64,000 bases of DNA from Eopsaltria australis (GCA_034509425.1 JAVTVJ010000118.1:1054001-1118000); one strand, 5' to 3'. Shown: positions 1 to 12,695, numbered from the stretch's first letter. A program made the numbers and translations. Notes: generated by a model from the letters alone, not told the origin.

Positions 1-1031
1 TAGACATAGGGCAAGAGTGATCTGGATGACAAAGACTTTGGATTTTTAGATGATTTAGAAAATGAAATTTTGTCTCATCTGAGGCTCTTAAAAATTATGA
101 CTCCCATGGGACAGAGTCCTCACTCATCACATCAGAAGTCGTTAGATATAGATGATTTACAAAAGGGCTGAAAAACTAGGTGGCAACAGTTGCTGCTATG
201 AGGAAATTATTCTGAATAATAAAGACACAAAACTAAGATTTCCTATCATTGAAGGAATGGCTCATAAAACAACAGATGAAATTCAGATTTAATGAATGCA
301 AAGTAACCCACAGAAGAGACTTTCCTGTACTTCAGCAGCGTATACAATGATGTACAACAGAAATTACAGCTATGCAAGAATGAAAAGCTGAATTTCACAG
401 ACTGTTCTATGAACATACAATTTTCGTACTTCACAGCAGTAAAAAACAAAACAAAACCTCCAAAATAAAACAAAGCTCAAAGACAGACCAGCTGAGTCTT
501 AACAAAATACCCAGATGCATGGCTCCTGGTTTGCCCTGGTTTTCTGTTCTCCAAGCATCTGCTACTGGCTCACCCAGAGAAAAAAACCTGCCTAGGTAGA
601 CTTTTGGACTGCTTTTAAGCATCAACATCCATCAGCTGTCATCATATACCAGTGACTCAAGGTTCCACTGTCTCAAAGTGTGATATTTATATATCTGCTA
701 TTAGTTAGTCACATACTCTAGTACACTGAAAGGACATAATGGCTCATGGCAATGAAACTTGTACTAATTACAAGTATTCACAGAAACCTAAGGAAGATGA
801 AAGGTTACAGGGGATTTCTCATATATGAATAGATGCTGTTAGACAGACTCTCCTCTATATGCACAAGAAGAGCTATAGCAGGTTTTTTCCCATTTTCAGA
901 CAAAATACAAACTTTGTAACAGCCCAGTCTGTACTGTGTCATTGCTACATGACACACACAATGACATCACCTGCAAAAAAACTGGTCTGAGAAATGCCTT
1001 AATAATCTGTATCTCATGCTAAAGAAATGCT

Positions 1032-1170
1032 AAGGACATGGACCTGCTGGAGCAAGTCCAGAGGAGTGCCAGGGAGATGATCAGAGGGATGGAACACCTC
1101 TCCTGTGAAGACAGGATGAGAGAGCTGGGATTGTTCAGCCTGGAGAAGAGAAAGCTCTGTGGAGCTTGTT
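1032..1170 (+). mobile_element. CR1 LINE fragment, internal 3' region
   Basis: The stretch from GACCTGCTGGAGCAAGTCC to GTTCAGCCTGGAGAAGAG matches the well-known CR1 block before the 3' UTR. It ends abruptly, so it is a truncated, separate copy. The same block occurs again at about 1711-1830 inside the next CR1 copy, showing two independent insertions. Confidence 0.9.
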
Positions 1171-1389
1171 AACACATGCATGAAATGTTTGCCAAAGTAA
1201 TTTTTCCACTGATTTCTAAGGAAGCAATTGCACAAGACCATACTATTTCTTCCTCACATGGAAAAGGGTGAAAACATTCTGCTTACATAGCTCTGGTGAT
1301 GTCTTGGTAAGTCCTGCAATGACTGAGACATACTTGGCCTGCAATGTTCAGTCAGGAAAACCAACTCACAGTTTGACTGTTTAACTGCA

Positions 1390-2188
1390 ACAATAAATGA
1401 GTAACCTCCAGAAGGTCACCAAGGCCAAGTGCCAGGTTCTGCCCCTGGGTCAGGGCAATCCCAAGCAGAAGTTCAAGCTGAGAATTGACCATGAGCAGCC
1501 TTGGGGAGAAAGACTTGGGGGTGTTTGTGGACAAAAAGCTCAGTAATGACTTGGCAATGTGCACTCCCAGCTCAGAGACCCAAACGGCTACAGCAAAAGC
1601 AGTCTGGCCAGTAGGTCAAGGGAGGGGATTCTCCCCCTCTACTCTGCTTTTGTGAAACCCCACCTTGATTAATGCATTCAGCTCTAGGGTTCCCAAAAGA
1701 AGAAAAACATGGCCCTGCTGGAATGTGTCCAGAGGAGGGCCACTACTGTGATCACAGGACTGGAACATCTCATTAAGGACAAGCTGAGAGAGTTGGGGCT
1801 GTTCAGCCTTGAGAAGAAAAGGCTCTAGGGAGACCTTACAGTACCTTCCATTGCCTTCTTGTAGCCTAAAGGGTACTACAAGAAAACCAGAGAGAGACTT
1901 TTCACAAAGGCACGTAGTGATAGGAGAAGGGGGAATGGCCTTAAGATGAAGGCAGGTTTAGATTAGATATTAAGAAGAAATTCTTTACTGTGAGGGTGAT
2001 GAGGCACTGGAATAGGTTATCCAGAGAAGTGTGGACTTCCCCACACCTAGAGGTGTCAATGACCAGGCTGGATGGGGCTCTGAGTAACCTGGTCTAGTGG
2101 AAAGTTCCCTGGCCATGGCAGGAGGGCTGGAACTGGATCATTTTTAAGGTCCCTTCTGAACCAAACCATTCTAGGATTCTATGATTCT
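1390..2188 (+). mobile_element. CR1 LINE fragment, 3' end, about 0.8 kb
   Basis: This is a 5'-truncated CR1 in plus orientation. Recognisable blocks are AAGGCCAAGTGCCAGGTTCTGC, the GGGCTGTTCAGCCTTGAGAAG segment, GAAGAAATTCTTTACTGTGAGGGTG, GGCTGGATGGGGCTCTGAG, and the terminal ATTCTAGGATTCTATGATTCT tail. It carries many substitutions and frame breaks and encodes no intact protein. It lies antisense to SHROOM2. Confidence 0.93.
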
Positions 2189-2731
2189 TAATAAAGAATT
2201 TTAAAACAGCCACACAACACAATGCTAGCAACAAAAGTTCTTATTAAATATTTAAGGAAGTGGCCCTTTTGCTATATATAAAAACCCCCAAGCCTTCAAG
2301 TCTTGTATTTCAGTAGCTCAGTTACTAGTTAAGCTGATCCTAACACTGTATATTGGTACTTAATCAATTTTTTGACAGTAACAGAAACCCAAACAAAATA
2401 CAGAATTCAAAATTTCTGGAGTTATGAAAAACTGTAGTTTCTAAGCATATTTCCAATGACTGATTTACACCATCTACCATTGCTAATATGAGGAACTAAT
2501 TTGTCCAAATGTATATTGTGGATTGTTGGGGGTTTTTCCCCACTGTTAATTAGTCCTCATAGATATGTAAGCCCCAACTCCTATAATGGTCACAAACCAG
2601 AAAAAGCTAAGAGAAGTAACTATCAATATATAAGCGTATGCTTTATATATATACACACAAACATCCATTTATGCATGATACAAATAAATGCATCCACAAA
2701 TGGACTACTAGTCATTTTTAAGTTCTTTTCC

Positions 2732-2880
2732 ATCTCACTCAGTTCAGAAGACATAAGGTCATTCACATTCCTGTGTTGCTGAAGGTCCTCCTCCTTCCTT
2801 GCAATCATTTGCTGCTGCTCCTGATGCATGGAGCCTAGATATTGACCAGGTGTTGAAAAATCAGTTTCCGTATAAAGAGC
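2732..2880 (-). pseudogene. Unassigned coiled-coil-like coding fragment
   Basis: On the minus strand the frame opens exactly after an acceptor-like TTTCTTATTAG (in-frame TAG at the junction). It encodes a Gln/Glu-rich helical sequence (MHQEQQQMIARKEEDLQQHR, then NVNDLMSSELS) and reaches a donor-like GTGAGA near 2731. The protein is not a SHROOM2 segment known to me, and joining it to the 104 bp SHROOM2 exon gives a stop after about 15 codons, so it is not the next exon. It may be a decayed exon or retrocopy of another gene, or chance. Confidence 0.25.
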
Positions 2881-5800
2881 CTAATAAGAAACTTGGAAAC
2901 ATGTCTATAGGCTCCTGTTTCTGGCTTATCAAAGATTTTTCTAGAACATTATACTTGGGCATTTAGGACAACTTAGGCATTAAGAACTTATTTTCATTTT
3001 GATTTTGTATTGTAAAGGCCGTTCCTCTGCCTTCAAGAGCTCAACTCAAATAGGAGTAACTACTAAGGTATGAAAACACTGAAAGAAATTTTTTCCAGTG
3101 TTTAATTAGAATTGAGTCACACTGTGGTCCTACACTTGACATGCACATGCTCTTGGACTTCACACCTATTAAATGTTGAAATATTTTCTGCAGCCTGTGA
3201 TCTCATATATCCTTTTTCACTTTTTGAAGTTATGTAACCTTAATAGACATCACAGGAACAAATTAATAGAGCTAGGAGTCAAATGTTCTTAGAAAGTAAA
3301 TAAAGGCAATGGCTGTAAACATCTTTAGTAGATGGCAATCTTAAGAATGACATCATAAAGCATGATTCTTTTGATGCAGAATGACTTATGTGTGCATGTC
3401 ATACTGCAGGAAGCCACAGACTACTAGTCAGAGCATCCATTTCCCTCTTTAACCTTTTGAAAGTCAATTTCAGCTTAGAAACTGTGGAGACTTCCATAAG
3501 GAAGTTAATTATATAACCAGTATAAGTAATTTTACAAATGCAGAAAGAGAGACATATTTGAAGAAGCACAGACTTTGCATCTGTAAAAAGGCAAGCTTTG
3601 GTAACTAATTTGAAATAGAAAGAATAGCATCAATAAAAATAAAAAAGCACAATTTTTAGTTTTACAGATCAGCAGAATTGTGTAATGCTTTTAAGCTGTC
3701 CTAAAGTTAAGAACATACATAGAATCAGTATAAAAATATTCATCTCATGTTAAATGACTGTTTGCATTCCTGTAAGTTTGCAACAAGAGTGGTTTGGCTC
3801 TTCATAAGAGATGGCAACGGCTGCTATGGACCACTGTTCTCTCTTCCTACAAAAGTAATACCCTAAACTATTAGATACTGCAGTTCAGAAAAACCTGTTG
3901 CAGCTCTTCTGAAAAGGGAGATGAAACAATCTGAATTCATTGGAAGCACTCAGTAATCTCAGAGGGGAAAAACATCTCAAAGATGAAAGAAGTTCACAAA
4001 TTATCTTCATCAACTCAACATTCACACAAACCCCCCCCCCCGTCAGTTTTTCAAAGTAATATTAATCTAGGTTTTGCAACTGTGTGCTAAAAAAGAACAG
4101 CCAAGAAAATACTGTAGCAAAAAGCTCAGGAGAAAAAAAAATTATCAAGCATCTTTATTTTGGTTTGCTTGTTTTTAAAAAGCCATTTGCTGTTACAATA
4201 TTCTAACCCTTTTTCATTCTAGATTCAGTGCATTAAAAAGACTCATATTTCTAAGGAAAATAATCAGGGAAGCTGTAAATGGTAAATATTCAAAGTTTAT
4301 TTCAAGTTATTAATTTTTTTTCTTTTCTCAAAACAGCTGAAGGGGAGGGAGGCCAGAGGTACCCTGTCACGTAGGATAGTTTCTAACCTGGAGAAAGCAC
4401 CCATGGACTCCACAGCTGGCTGTCAGCTTGGGTTCCTGCAAATCTCACCCCCACAAACGCAGAAGGGCCACTCCTGTGTTCAGACCCATCACACTGACTT
4501 TGGTAGCACGAAGGCAACCATAGCACACATGTCTCAGTAGCACAAAACAACAGCTGCCAGCAATTTAATCCAAACATAAATTTTAAAAGAGAGCATTAAA
4601 TATGACCATAAGGAAGATCTCAGGTTTAGTTACTTTTCATGTTTTAGAATATGCCCTGAATTAGGTAGATTTGCTAGCCATTTGCAGATTGCTAGATTTT
4701 AAAAACAGAAAACTAAATGCCTTTAGGGCAGCTCAAAAATCATAAAAATCAATCCATGCCCTGAGTTCCTTTTGAGCACAAAAATGCCTTGTTAAAAAAG
4801 GAGCACACGGAAATATATATTCTTTCCCATAAGGCAGCCATTCATTATCACGCAGTGGTAGTTCACAACACAGGAATTAAATGCCCAAATGAGGGATTTT
4901 AATTAGTTAGTTTTATGAATACAGAATGCATATCAACCTTCTGCATATCAACGTTGAGAGAAAGACTGAGAAAAAGACCATTTCACAAAACCTTCTGTGA
5001 TGCAGTAAAACGGCCAACTGTTACATCTGAAATAGTATGTCAAAATAGGCTCCAGCTGAAAAAAAGGTTACTGCAGCTGGTGCCCAGTCATGTGATTTTC
5101 ATGGATTCCATGATTATAAAGCAAGAATTGTGCTGCACAAACACTGCTAAAATGCTGGCGTAGGAGTATTATTCACATGCTTTTGTGACTCTGCTTCGGT
5201 GCTGGTAGATGGGAATCATTTTACTTGTCCAGAGATGCTGCCCGCCCACAGCAGCCTGGCTGTGCCCGCCTCCCCCTCTGCCTCTCCCTCCTTCCCTCCC
5301 CACGCCTGCGCCCTCGCGGGCTGCTCATTTTAAAATCATTACGGTAAGTACAAAGGGCTACAAAAAATTAGAAAAATAGGGGGTGGTCTCTTCAGCTGAG
5401 CCATAAGCAATGCAACATACAATCATATGAACCCACAAATAAATACTAACTTTTTACATGGTTTTATGGTCTCGGCTAGAGTGTATGCTTGCTACAGCTC
5501 ATAACTTCCTCTCCCTTGAGAGATTAATACCACTTACGGAACTGAGGGAAGCCTACAGAGGTTCCTTTTTCCTATGCATGGTTCCCCTCTGTTATGAAAC
5601 CCAGAGCTATCAGACCTGGTGATAGCAGCGTGCACACAACCTCAGCTCGGATTCAGCAACCGCAGAATCAGCGATTGCTGAAATCACTGCTTACACCACA
5701 ATGGGCCAGGACCCTCAGCATGCTAGACATTTAAAGGATTTTAACTGCACTGTGCATACAGTCACACCTTCAAAAAATGTTTGAAAACACTGTACATCAA

Positions 5801-6315
5801 TTAAAATATGAATTAACAGAGAAAATCGGAGCTGATCAAACAGTAAAACAAATGTTAGTGTTTTCTATTCATGTACTGCATTCTGTAAAGGCACAAGGAA
5901 AGGAAAATCCAATGAACAGCACTACTATGTTTCAGCGGCTTGCTGCCTTTACCAAGGATAATACTGAAAATCTCTTTTGGGAAACCTCAGGGACCCAGCT
6001 ACCCCTGAAAAAACCTGTAACTGTCATTTCATGCACACAGTTAAGAATCAACTGCCAAATAAACTATAATATGCTCAACACATGACAACTCCTTTAAGCT
6101 CACACTAGAGCCCCCAAAAATTTCAGTCCCAACAGTAATTCTGTCATACACTTTGAAATATGTGGGGAGAAGAAGTGAAAAAAGGGAAAAAGGCACTGCA
6201 GAAACTCTGAAATCATAGCAGAACTTGCAGTCAGGAAAAGACCAGTTCAGAGAAATTTGTCAAAAAGATTTGTCAAAATCAAATCTTGTAGAGAGAGAAT
6301 TTAAGAAATACTTAC

Positions 6316-6419
6316 CTTACAGTGCAGTTCCTTTCATCCAGTTTGTTAATGTTAGAGAAAATACACTCCCCATCTTCCTTCAAATCCTCTGCTTGCCTCC
6401 TTACTTCAACTGATACTTC
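6316..6419 (-). CDS. SHROOM2: SHROOM2 short coding exon after ASD1 exon (starts EVSVEVRRQAED)
   Basis: This 104 bp exon does not stand out as an open frame, but its splice sites and phase fit exactly. The acceptor is CTCTTCTAG (AG at 6421-6420) and the donor is a perfect GTAAG|GTAAGT (6316/6315). It enters in phase 0, as the large exon requires, and encodes 34 residues beginning EVSVEVRRQAEDLKEDGE and ending near DERNCTV, plus two bases (AG) of a split Arg codon. Human SHROOM2 continues after the large exon with EASVELRRQAGD (recalled from memory), so the first twelve residues align well. The remainder is divergent. It lies between ASD1 and the proline-rich region; no domain is known here. 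The next exon should begin with one base completing the Arg codon and lies beyond the left edge of the window. Confidence 0.92.
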
Positions 6420-8348
6420 CTAGAAGAGGTTTATAGTACAAGTAAGAGACCAAGTCATCATGTTTCAGACTCCCAAAAAATCTATTATTATGGAACCTCT
6501 TATTTGTGGGTTTGCTCTGTTTGAATATACATGAAGTCAACAGCATAGCATGTTTTAAGCTTGTTTGGTTTTAGCAGTACAGTGCTCTGTGACCTCTTGC
6601 GCAGCACTCCCAACCTGGCTGCGCTTGCTCTGCTTTGCTGATCTGCAGAAGAGCTTAACATTTATATAAATGTTTGCAACTTCCATTCGACAAAAACAAA
6701 CAAAAAAAAAGAGGCACAGAAGTTGCAGAAGAGTTGCTCACATTTTAGGAAATGCAAGTATGCACCAGGTTGTGAATCCCGGTGCATGTACTTTAGTTTC
6801 TCACTAAAACACCAACAGTGCTGTTACAGAACGTTATTATCTCACTATCTTCAAACAACCCCACCCAGAGCATAGCTTTGCATTACAAACACTAAACCTA
6901 CAGGAAATTTAATTGTGCATTAGCACTGGAATAATCTGAATCATATATGCAAAACAACATCTTTATTTACTTCAGTCTGTTGTAAGCATCTTCAGTGCAC
7001 TTATCACCATATTTTCCAGGTGCCTAAACAGGTGTCTGCTTTTTGCCCCAGGAGGTCTATACTGAACTTAAAGGCACTGACTAATAAACCAGAAATGCAT
7101 ACAGGGAATAGATTATATGATTTTTTTTCTGCTGGGTAGGCAATTATTTAATAATTTAGTGAATTTAATTTTCAAAATAACTTCCAGGTGAATATTTCCA
7201 GTGCTTGGAATCTCTGCCCTAGTAAATTATCCACATAGTTAAGTCTGCACATAGAGTTCAAAAATAACTTTTTGCCAAACCTAAAGACACAAAAAGCTTA
7301 TGGAAAGACAGTCCACAACTGTTAGAGATCAACATTTTTGTTTCTTTTTGAGCTATTCTCGTTCTACTCCATGTCTACATGGACACCCACAGAGGTGACC
7401 TGCGTATGTACCTACGCAATGTTTTTACCAAGAGGGGAAAAAATAAAGAAAAGGTAATATACAACTGCATTGCTTCAATTCTATTCTTGCAGAAGGCGAA
7501 GTTCAACACAGGTTGAACATACTATGACTCCTTATACATACCAGGCAATCTTGTAGCAGCTTGAACAACATCTTTTAAGAGAGAACTAAAGAGACTTGGC
7601 TTCTCTGTTTACTTCCAGTGCCACCTGCCAACCATTGCCTGGCCCTGCTCAGTTAAAAATTAACTTAATATTTACTTGTAAGTTGAACAGACATTTGGCA
7701 CCTCTCTAAGGAATAAATGTATACATCTTAAATCAAACAAACTGACATAAAACAAAACATTAAGCAGTTTCATTGGTGCTGGCTTTAACATTAACAGGCA
7801 TATTTGTAATCTCTAAATTTTTTTAGGCAGAAGTTTTGTCCCGTGTAGCTTTTGCATGAAGTAAGTTTAGAAGAAAAGAGGAAATCCATGGAAATTATTA
7901 GACCATTAAAAAATTAGACAAAAGTATGTATTATTTACACTTGGAATACCTTTCTTCATAGTTTCAGAGAATCCAAAACCTTAAAACAGGGAATACAGCC
8001 ACACCAACGAAAAAATAAGTCTGGGTGAAAATTGCTTTCAACCTCCTAAATCTCTACTGCAGAAAAGAGGATATTAGCAAATCAGTAATGTTTTTTTTCC
8101 ATCTGACTACAACACACAAGAAATTACTTCGATCCAATTGCTCTTGTGCAGTACAAATGTTGATCTTCCTCATTTTACTTAAGAGAGCTACCTATAACAT
8201 TTACTCCTTTACTGATAAAGGGCAAACACCGTATTACGTAGTGTTCCTAAACTGGAAATGTTCATAAAATTTCTCTTTTCAGCTCCACTCCTCTACTGTC
8301 CCCCAACACCTCAGGCAATTGAAAGGATAATGCAAAAGACACTTGTAC
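6420..8348 (-). other. SHROOM2 intron of 1.93 kb
   Basis: This intron is flanked by the donor GTACAAG of the large exon and the acceptor CTCTTCTAG of the 104 bp exon. It is AT-rich with no repeat or coding signal that I can identify. A short A-rich stretch lies near 6690-6710. Confidence 0.88.
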
Positions 8349-10989
8349 CTGTTTGTAGAAATCAGTGGAAGGTGATGATCTAGACCTCTCATGGGTGTAT
8401 TGGGATTTCCCATGCTGTTCATGGCCTGTATCGAGGATATTATCAGCCGAGTGGTACCTTCCTGAGCTCCTTGGCTCTACTGGCTTCCGCTGCTCCTTCC
8501 ACGATGCCTCATACTCTGCAAAGGTTCCCAGGCGCTGTGGCTGTGCAGATCTCCCAATTCTCTCAGCAGCCCTATTGCTGCTGCTATGGTGGACACTATT
8601 TTTTGAAGCATGAGCAGTTTCAAGTCCAACAGAGGCTACCCGACCTCTTCTCTCATACCACAGCTCCTCTCCCTCTTGTGCTTTCCTGTCTGGCCTCTCA
8701 GGCTGTCCCTCTGCTAGACTATGGGAACCTGGTTTCTGTGATGGTTGTCTAAATGCAGGCTTACTTGTTTCTTCAAAAAATTTCCACCTATCTGCAAATG
8801 AGCCCAGGGTTTCTTCTGATATATTTGGATGGCAATGAGCATGGCATTCATCCTCTGACATGCCCACTTCATTAATCTTCTCTGGTTCTGAGTATGACTT
8901 CAGTTTTTGCTCTGTTGTGAACCTCTTCCTGGCTCCAATGCGAGAAACGTGATGAGTGCCACTCCCTGTAGGGTTTGGTTTGGCTTGTGTAGCCTCAAGG
9001 AATCCAGAGACATCTTCAGAAACCAAAGCCAGTAATGAAGAGTTGTAATTACCAGTTTTCCGCTCAGGTGACCTGGGGAGATACTCAACAGGGCTGGGCT
9101 CCAAGTCCCGACGTTTGAAGGACGTCGCGCTCAGAACCCTGGCCTGTGCTTCCTTGAGGTGATCTTTGTAGGTGCTGGTAAAGTTTGTGCCTGGGGAGGT
9201 GGTGACATTCTCTGTTGAATCTGGTTTCCAGGTCTGACTGCACTCCTCTGCTTCACATGACTCTACTAGCGTAGCAGTACTTCTACTTTTCTGCAGCTTT
9301 GCTCTTCTCATTTGGATCTCATTTCTGAGGGTTGTTGCAAAACGATCACTCCTTCGTGCCTGTTTAGACAGGTGAGTGTCAAATGAGGTCTGTCGTTCTG
9401 TTACCGCTTCTGGGTTGTTATCAGACTGTTTTTTCCCTTCCTGAGCTAAGGAGTGCAACATTGGTGTCTTCTGAGGAGAAATCTTGCTGGTCTCATCTTT
9501 CCCCCACCTAAAATCTTTCTGAGCAGGTCTGTTTTCAGTGGTAAGGACACAGCCCTTTACATACTCCTGCTGACCGTGCCTAGTTTCACTTTCCTCAGAG
9601 TTGTTCTCACAGCTTTTCTTTTGTCCAGACTTTTCAGTATGATTAGGTTTTTTAGATTCTTCTACTACAGCACACCTAGGATCTCCCTCTGTGTCCAATG
9701 GGTAATGACTACTGTTCTCACACCTTGTCCATGAAGATTCAATAGATTGTTGAGGTAGATAATATTTTGGGTTTTGGGCCATCGTAATAACTGCAGAATT
9801 TTCATGAGGTCCAAGTGACACATCAGTTCCCACTGCAGGTTTCCAGCTGTCATCCTGGAGTTGTAGTGGCTTTGAGCTTCCCTGAGGAGGCTGTTTTGCT
9901 GTCACACAATAATATCGGTTTTGTCCAGTGTTGTCAACCTTCTGTTCAGCAGGACTGTTCGAAGAGGAAGTGTTGAGCAGACTGGCTTGGTTTGGACTGT
10001 AGCCATGAGAATGATGTGTAGCTAACTCCTGAATGCCACTGTAGGACAGATAATGTTGCTGATCTTTAGGTGCAGCTAAGATTCTTGCACTGTGATAAAA
10101 GGTGCTTTCATCGCTGTACTGGTGCTGGTGGTGGTAAGTGTAAGCAGGCTGTGCAAACCTAACGTCAGTGCTGGACAAGGACGGCTGCAGTTTGTTCACA
10201 GTTCCTGCATTACTATTGTACCTTTCACCAGCTGAAGAAAAAGTATTTTCTGAACTGAGATCGGATTTATAATTTGAGCTGCTGATCCTCCTGTCACATG
10301 CTCTGGAGGGCTGCCGCTGCTGCTCTGCTGTTTCCAAACTCCAGTCACTCCTGGGTTGAGATCGGTTCAGGGCTGTAAAGTGCTGCGTGCTGGCAACCTC
10401 TGAGTATGCAGGGCCATGGGCTTTCTCGTGGCCCTTGGTGGCAGCAAAGCTATCACTACGAAGAGGTGGAGGTGGGGGGGGAGGAGATGAAGACTTCCTC
10501 TTATCAGGAACATACCAGACAGGTCCAAAACTGGATCTTCCCGAGCTAGTGAGCTTGCCATCTGGGTGTTCCTCTGTTCTTGAACTTTTGTTGTTCTCGT
10601 ATTGGATGGGAGCTGGCAAATACCCAGGTTTGTCCTCTGTTCCACTGCTGTCATTCAAAAACTGGCCAGACTTGCTTCCATGCTTAGCAGTCTCCCAGTG
10701 GCCCACCTTGTAAAGCATGTTCTCTGTGGAAGAAGTGTCTGCATTGGACAGAGTGTGGTCAGGGGTGCTAGAACTCGTGGAGAAAGACCCATAGGCTGAA
10801 TCCCGCTTACTTTGGCTCCCTAGATGATCAATGCTACTGTTAGACCTTGCAGAAGAAAGTCTTCCATACTGGGCTACTTGGGGAGTGTGGTCCCAGCTGT
10901 CCATACTTCCCAAAGAGCTGAATTGGTCAGAAGTGCGATATAGACTTGACTGATCCCATGAGTTTGACAGGTCATGAGAAGAACAACTA
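8349..10989 (-). CDS. SHROOM2: SHROOM2 large central exon with polyproline run and ASD1 (F-actin binding)
   Basis: This 2641 bp exon follows the acceptor TTTCCTTCAG (AG at 10991-10990) and ends at the donor AAACAG|GTACAAG (8349/8348). It encodes 880 full residues after a Ser codon shared with the upstream exon. Residues about 1-85 are Ser-rich (SSHDLSNSWDQ, SLGSMDSWDH, SNSSIDHLGS, KRDSAYGSFSTS). A WYVPDK block and a seven-proline run followed by LRSDSFAATK lie near residues 155-185, a likely SH3- or EVH1-type ligand. ASD1, which binds F-actin in this family, starts near residue 547 (SDRFATTLRNEIQ, genomic about 9350) and runs through TYKDHLKEAQARVLSATSFK to about 9090. Conserved blocks follow: EQKLKSYSEPEKINEVG, FADRWKFFEETSKP, TFAEYEASWKEQRKP and RSRSSPSTDFYKQ. 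The segment between residues 185 and 540 is poorly conserved against my memory of the human protein. The exon ends in phase 0. An unspliced reading frame continues at both ends into intron and should not be taken as protein. Confidence 0.97.
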
Positions 10990-12644
10990 CTGAAGGAAAC
11001 AAAAAAACAAAAGGTCAGAATAAATACACCACTCAAAAAATGCCACAACGTAATTATAATCACCCATTTTAATAATACTGGTTAAGATCCATCTGCACAG
11101 CAGTTAAAGACAAACAATCTAACAAAACTGAAAGTTTGAACATGAAGTCAGGGCTCCAACTTTATACTTCAACACTAATTGAAAGCTTGAAACCTTAGTA
11201 ACTAACTCAGCTTCCCTATGTAAGTTTGCCAGAAAGTAATACACATTTATTTCCTTGAAGGCTTCCTTCTCCCTCTGCAAATTGTTGATTTTGCTGACTT
11301 TGCTTTTAGAAAAATTTAGTTTGAGCTCCATTAGCTCCCTCTTTCCCAGGACAAACACCAACTTATTTTTCAGGTACCCCTATTCTTCCGGCTATCAAAC
11401 TCCTGCACTTCCTCTTTTCATCTCTGAAATATGACTCTAAACTTCTTCAGCCCATCATGTTATTCCCTTGTCATTAGGTTACTCTCATAAAGTTATATCC
11501 ACATCTGCCTATTTATTTTATGTTTTAACTTTTAAGCAGAGATGCACTAAATGCATTTGTCTCAAATAACACCTGCACATGCAACCTTATCAGTGTGGTT
11601 TCAAACCACTCTCAGGTTGACACTCCCAGAACAACATTCGATTCCAGCCAGTTCCACAACATTAGCAGGAAAACTTCAGGAGGAGATGCCAAAGCAACAT
11701 AAGCTCTGTATGGCCAAATCAACTTCTAACTTTCCTTTGAGAATCCTTACTGCCACCAGTTTCTCCCTACCACTCTATCCTCTATAAAAACATCATCTTT
11801 GACACTGTACTTTCTTCAGGTCTTTTGCCAAGGACACCAATCCAGAATCTTGCTGCTTCTGTTACTTTCCTACCCCATGAGTTTTGTTTCATTTTCTTTT
11901 GTTTTTTTTCTCTCTCACAGCACCCACCTCCTGTCAATCCAACACATTGATGCTGTGATGACAGTCTTTCCAATTATTCTCATCACATCTCCCTGCTTGA
12001 ACTTCACTGGCAGCTTCTCTTGCTTTTATATACCAAATTCAAATTCTTGACTTTGCATGCAAAGCCCCATGTAAGAAATCCCAGAATTATTCCACTTCCC
12101 TGTGGCTATAATTATATGAAGCATCTATCAAATCTTGTGCTGTAAAGAGACCTGTGAAAGCTAGCAATGAAATTAGATTAGTCTACATAAAAAATACAAA
12201 GAGTGATATAGGCCTTTTCTTCTGCCAAAATATTGCAAAGGTCAACTCAACAGTTCTTTGGAATTCAGTACTAATAGAATTGCTTTTTTCCCCCTCTACT
12301 ACTGCTGCCTTTTAAACTTCTTTTCTTATACAACATGACCAAAAGCAATTTATATGAAATAAGAGAAAATATGCTTTATGCTTATTTTCTAAAAGCATTT
12401 TATTAATAGGGTATACCAGCAATGGCCTCATCTTGTGGGGTTTTATGTTCTTTCATTCATTTATTTCAGCGTTTAAAACATATTGCTGAATCCTTAAAAA
12501 GGTCTTAATTGTCATCTTAGGCTGATACTGTGTTTGATGCAAAAAGTATCTTGGTCATTACTAGGATTTCCTTTGTCAAAGAATAATGTAAGTCAGATAT
12601 TACTAAGAATTGCTGATATTCCCACTCCCTTGAGCACTAAGGAG

Positions 12645-12695
12645 ATCATAGAACCATTAAGGTTGGAAAAGACCTTTAAGTTCATAAAATCCAAA
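12645..12695 (-). mobile_element. CR1 3'-end remnant
   Basis: ATCATAGAACCATTAAGGTT followed by GGAAAAGACCTTTAAG is the reverse complement of the CR1 3' terminus. Only about 50 bases are recognisable. Confidence 0.75.

Larger units (their letters stand above)
1..6315 (-). other. SHROOM2 intron (left part, continues beyond the window)
   Basis: This is AT-rich intronic sequence downstream of the 104 bp exon. It holds two plus-strand CR1 fragments (about 1032-1170 and 1390-2188), a C11 run at 4031-4041, a C/T-rich patch at about 5226-5320, and two unassigned coding-like pieces (about 10-291 plus strand, 2732-2880 minus strand). I searched the minus strand for the proline-rich and ASD2 exons of SHROOM2 and found neither. 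The rest shows nothing recognisable. Confidence 0.8.

Noticed and set aside
1352..1564. Open frames inside the CR1 copies (also 19421-19618, 20444-20635, 42040-42333)
   Set aside because: They are parts of retrotransposon 3' regions, mostly antisense, and are not genes.
2732..2880. Coiled-coil-like fragment as the next SHROOM2 exon after 6316
   Set aside because: Joining the split AG to it gives a frame that stops after about 15 codons and does not resemble SHROOM2.
5226..5330. C/T-rich patch as a possible promoter
   Set aside because: It is pyrimidine-rich but only modestly CpG-rich and short, with no start or exon signal beside it.
8365..10799. Plus-strand open frames opposite the large SHROOM2 exon
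   Set aside because: They are antisense shadows of a long coding exon and show no family resemblance.
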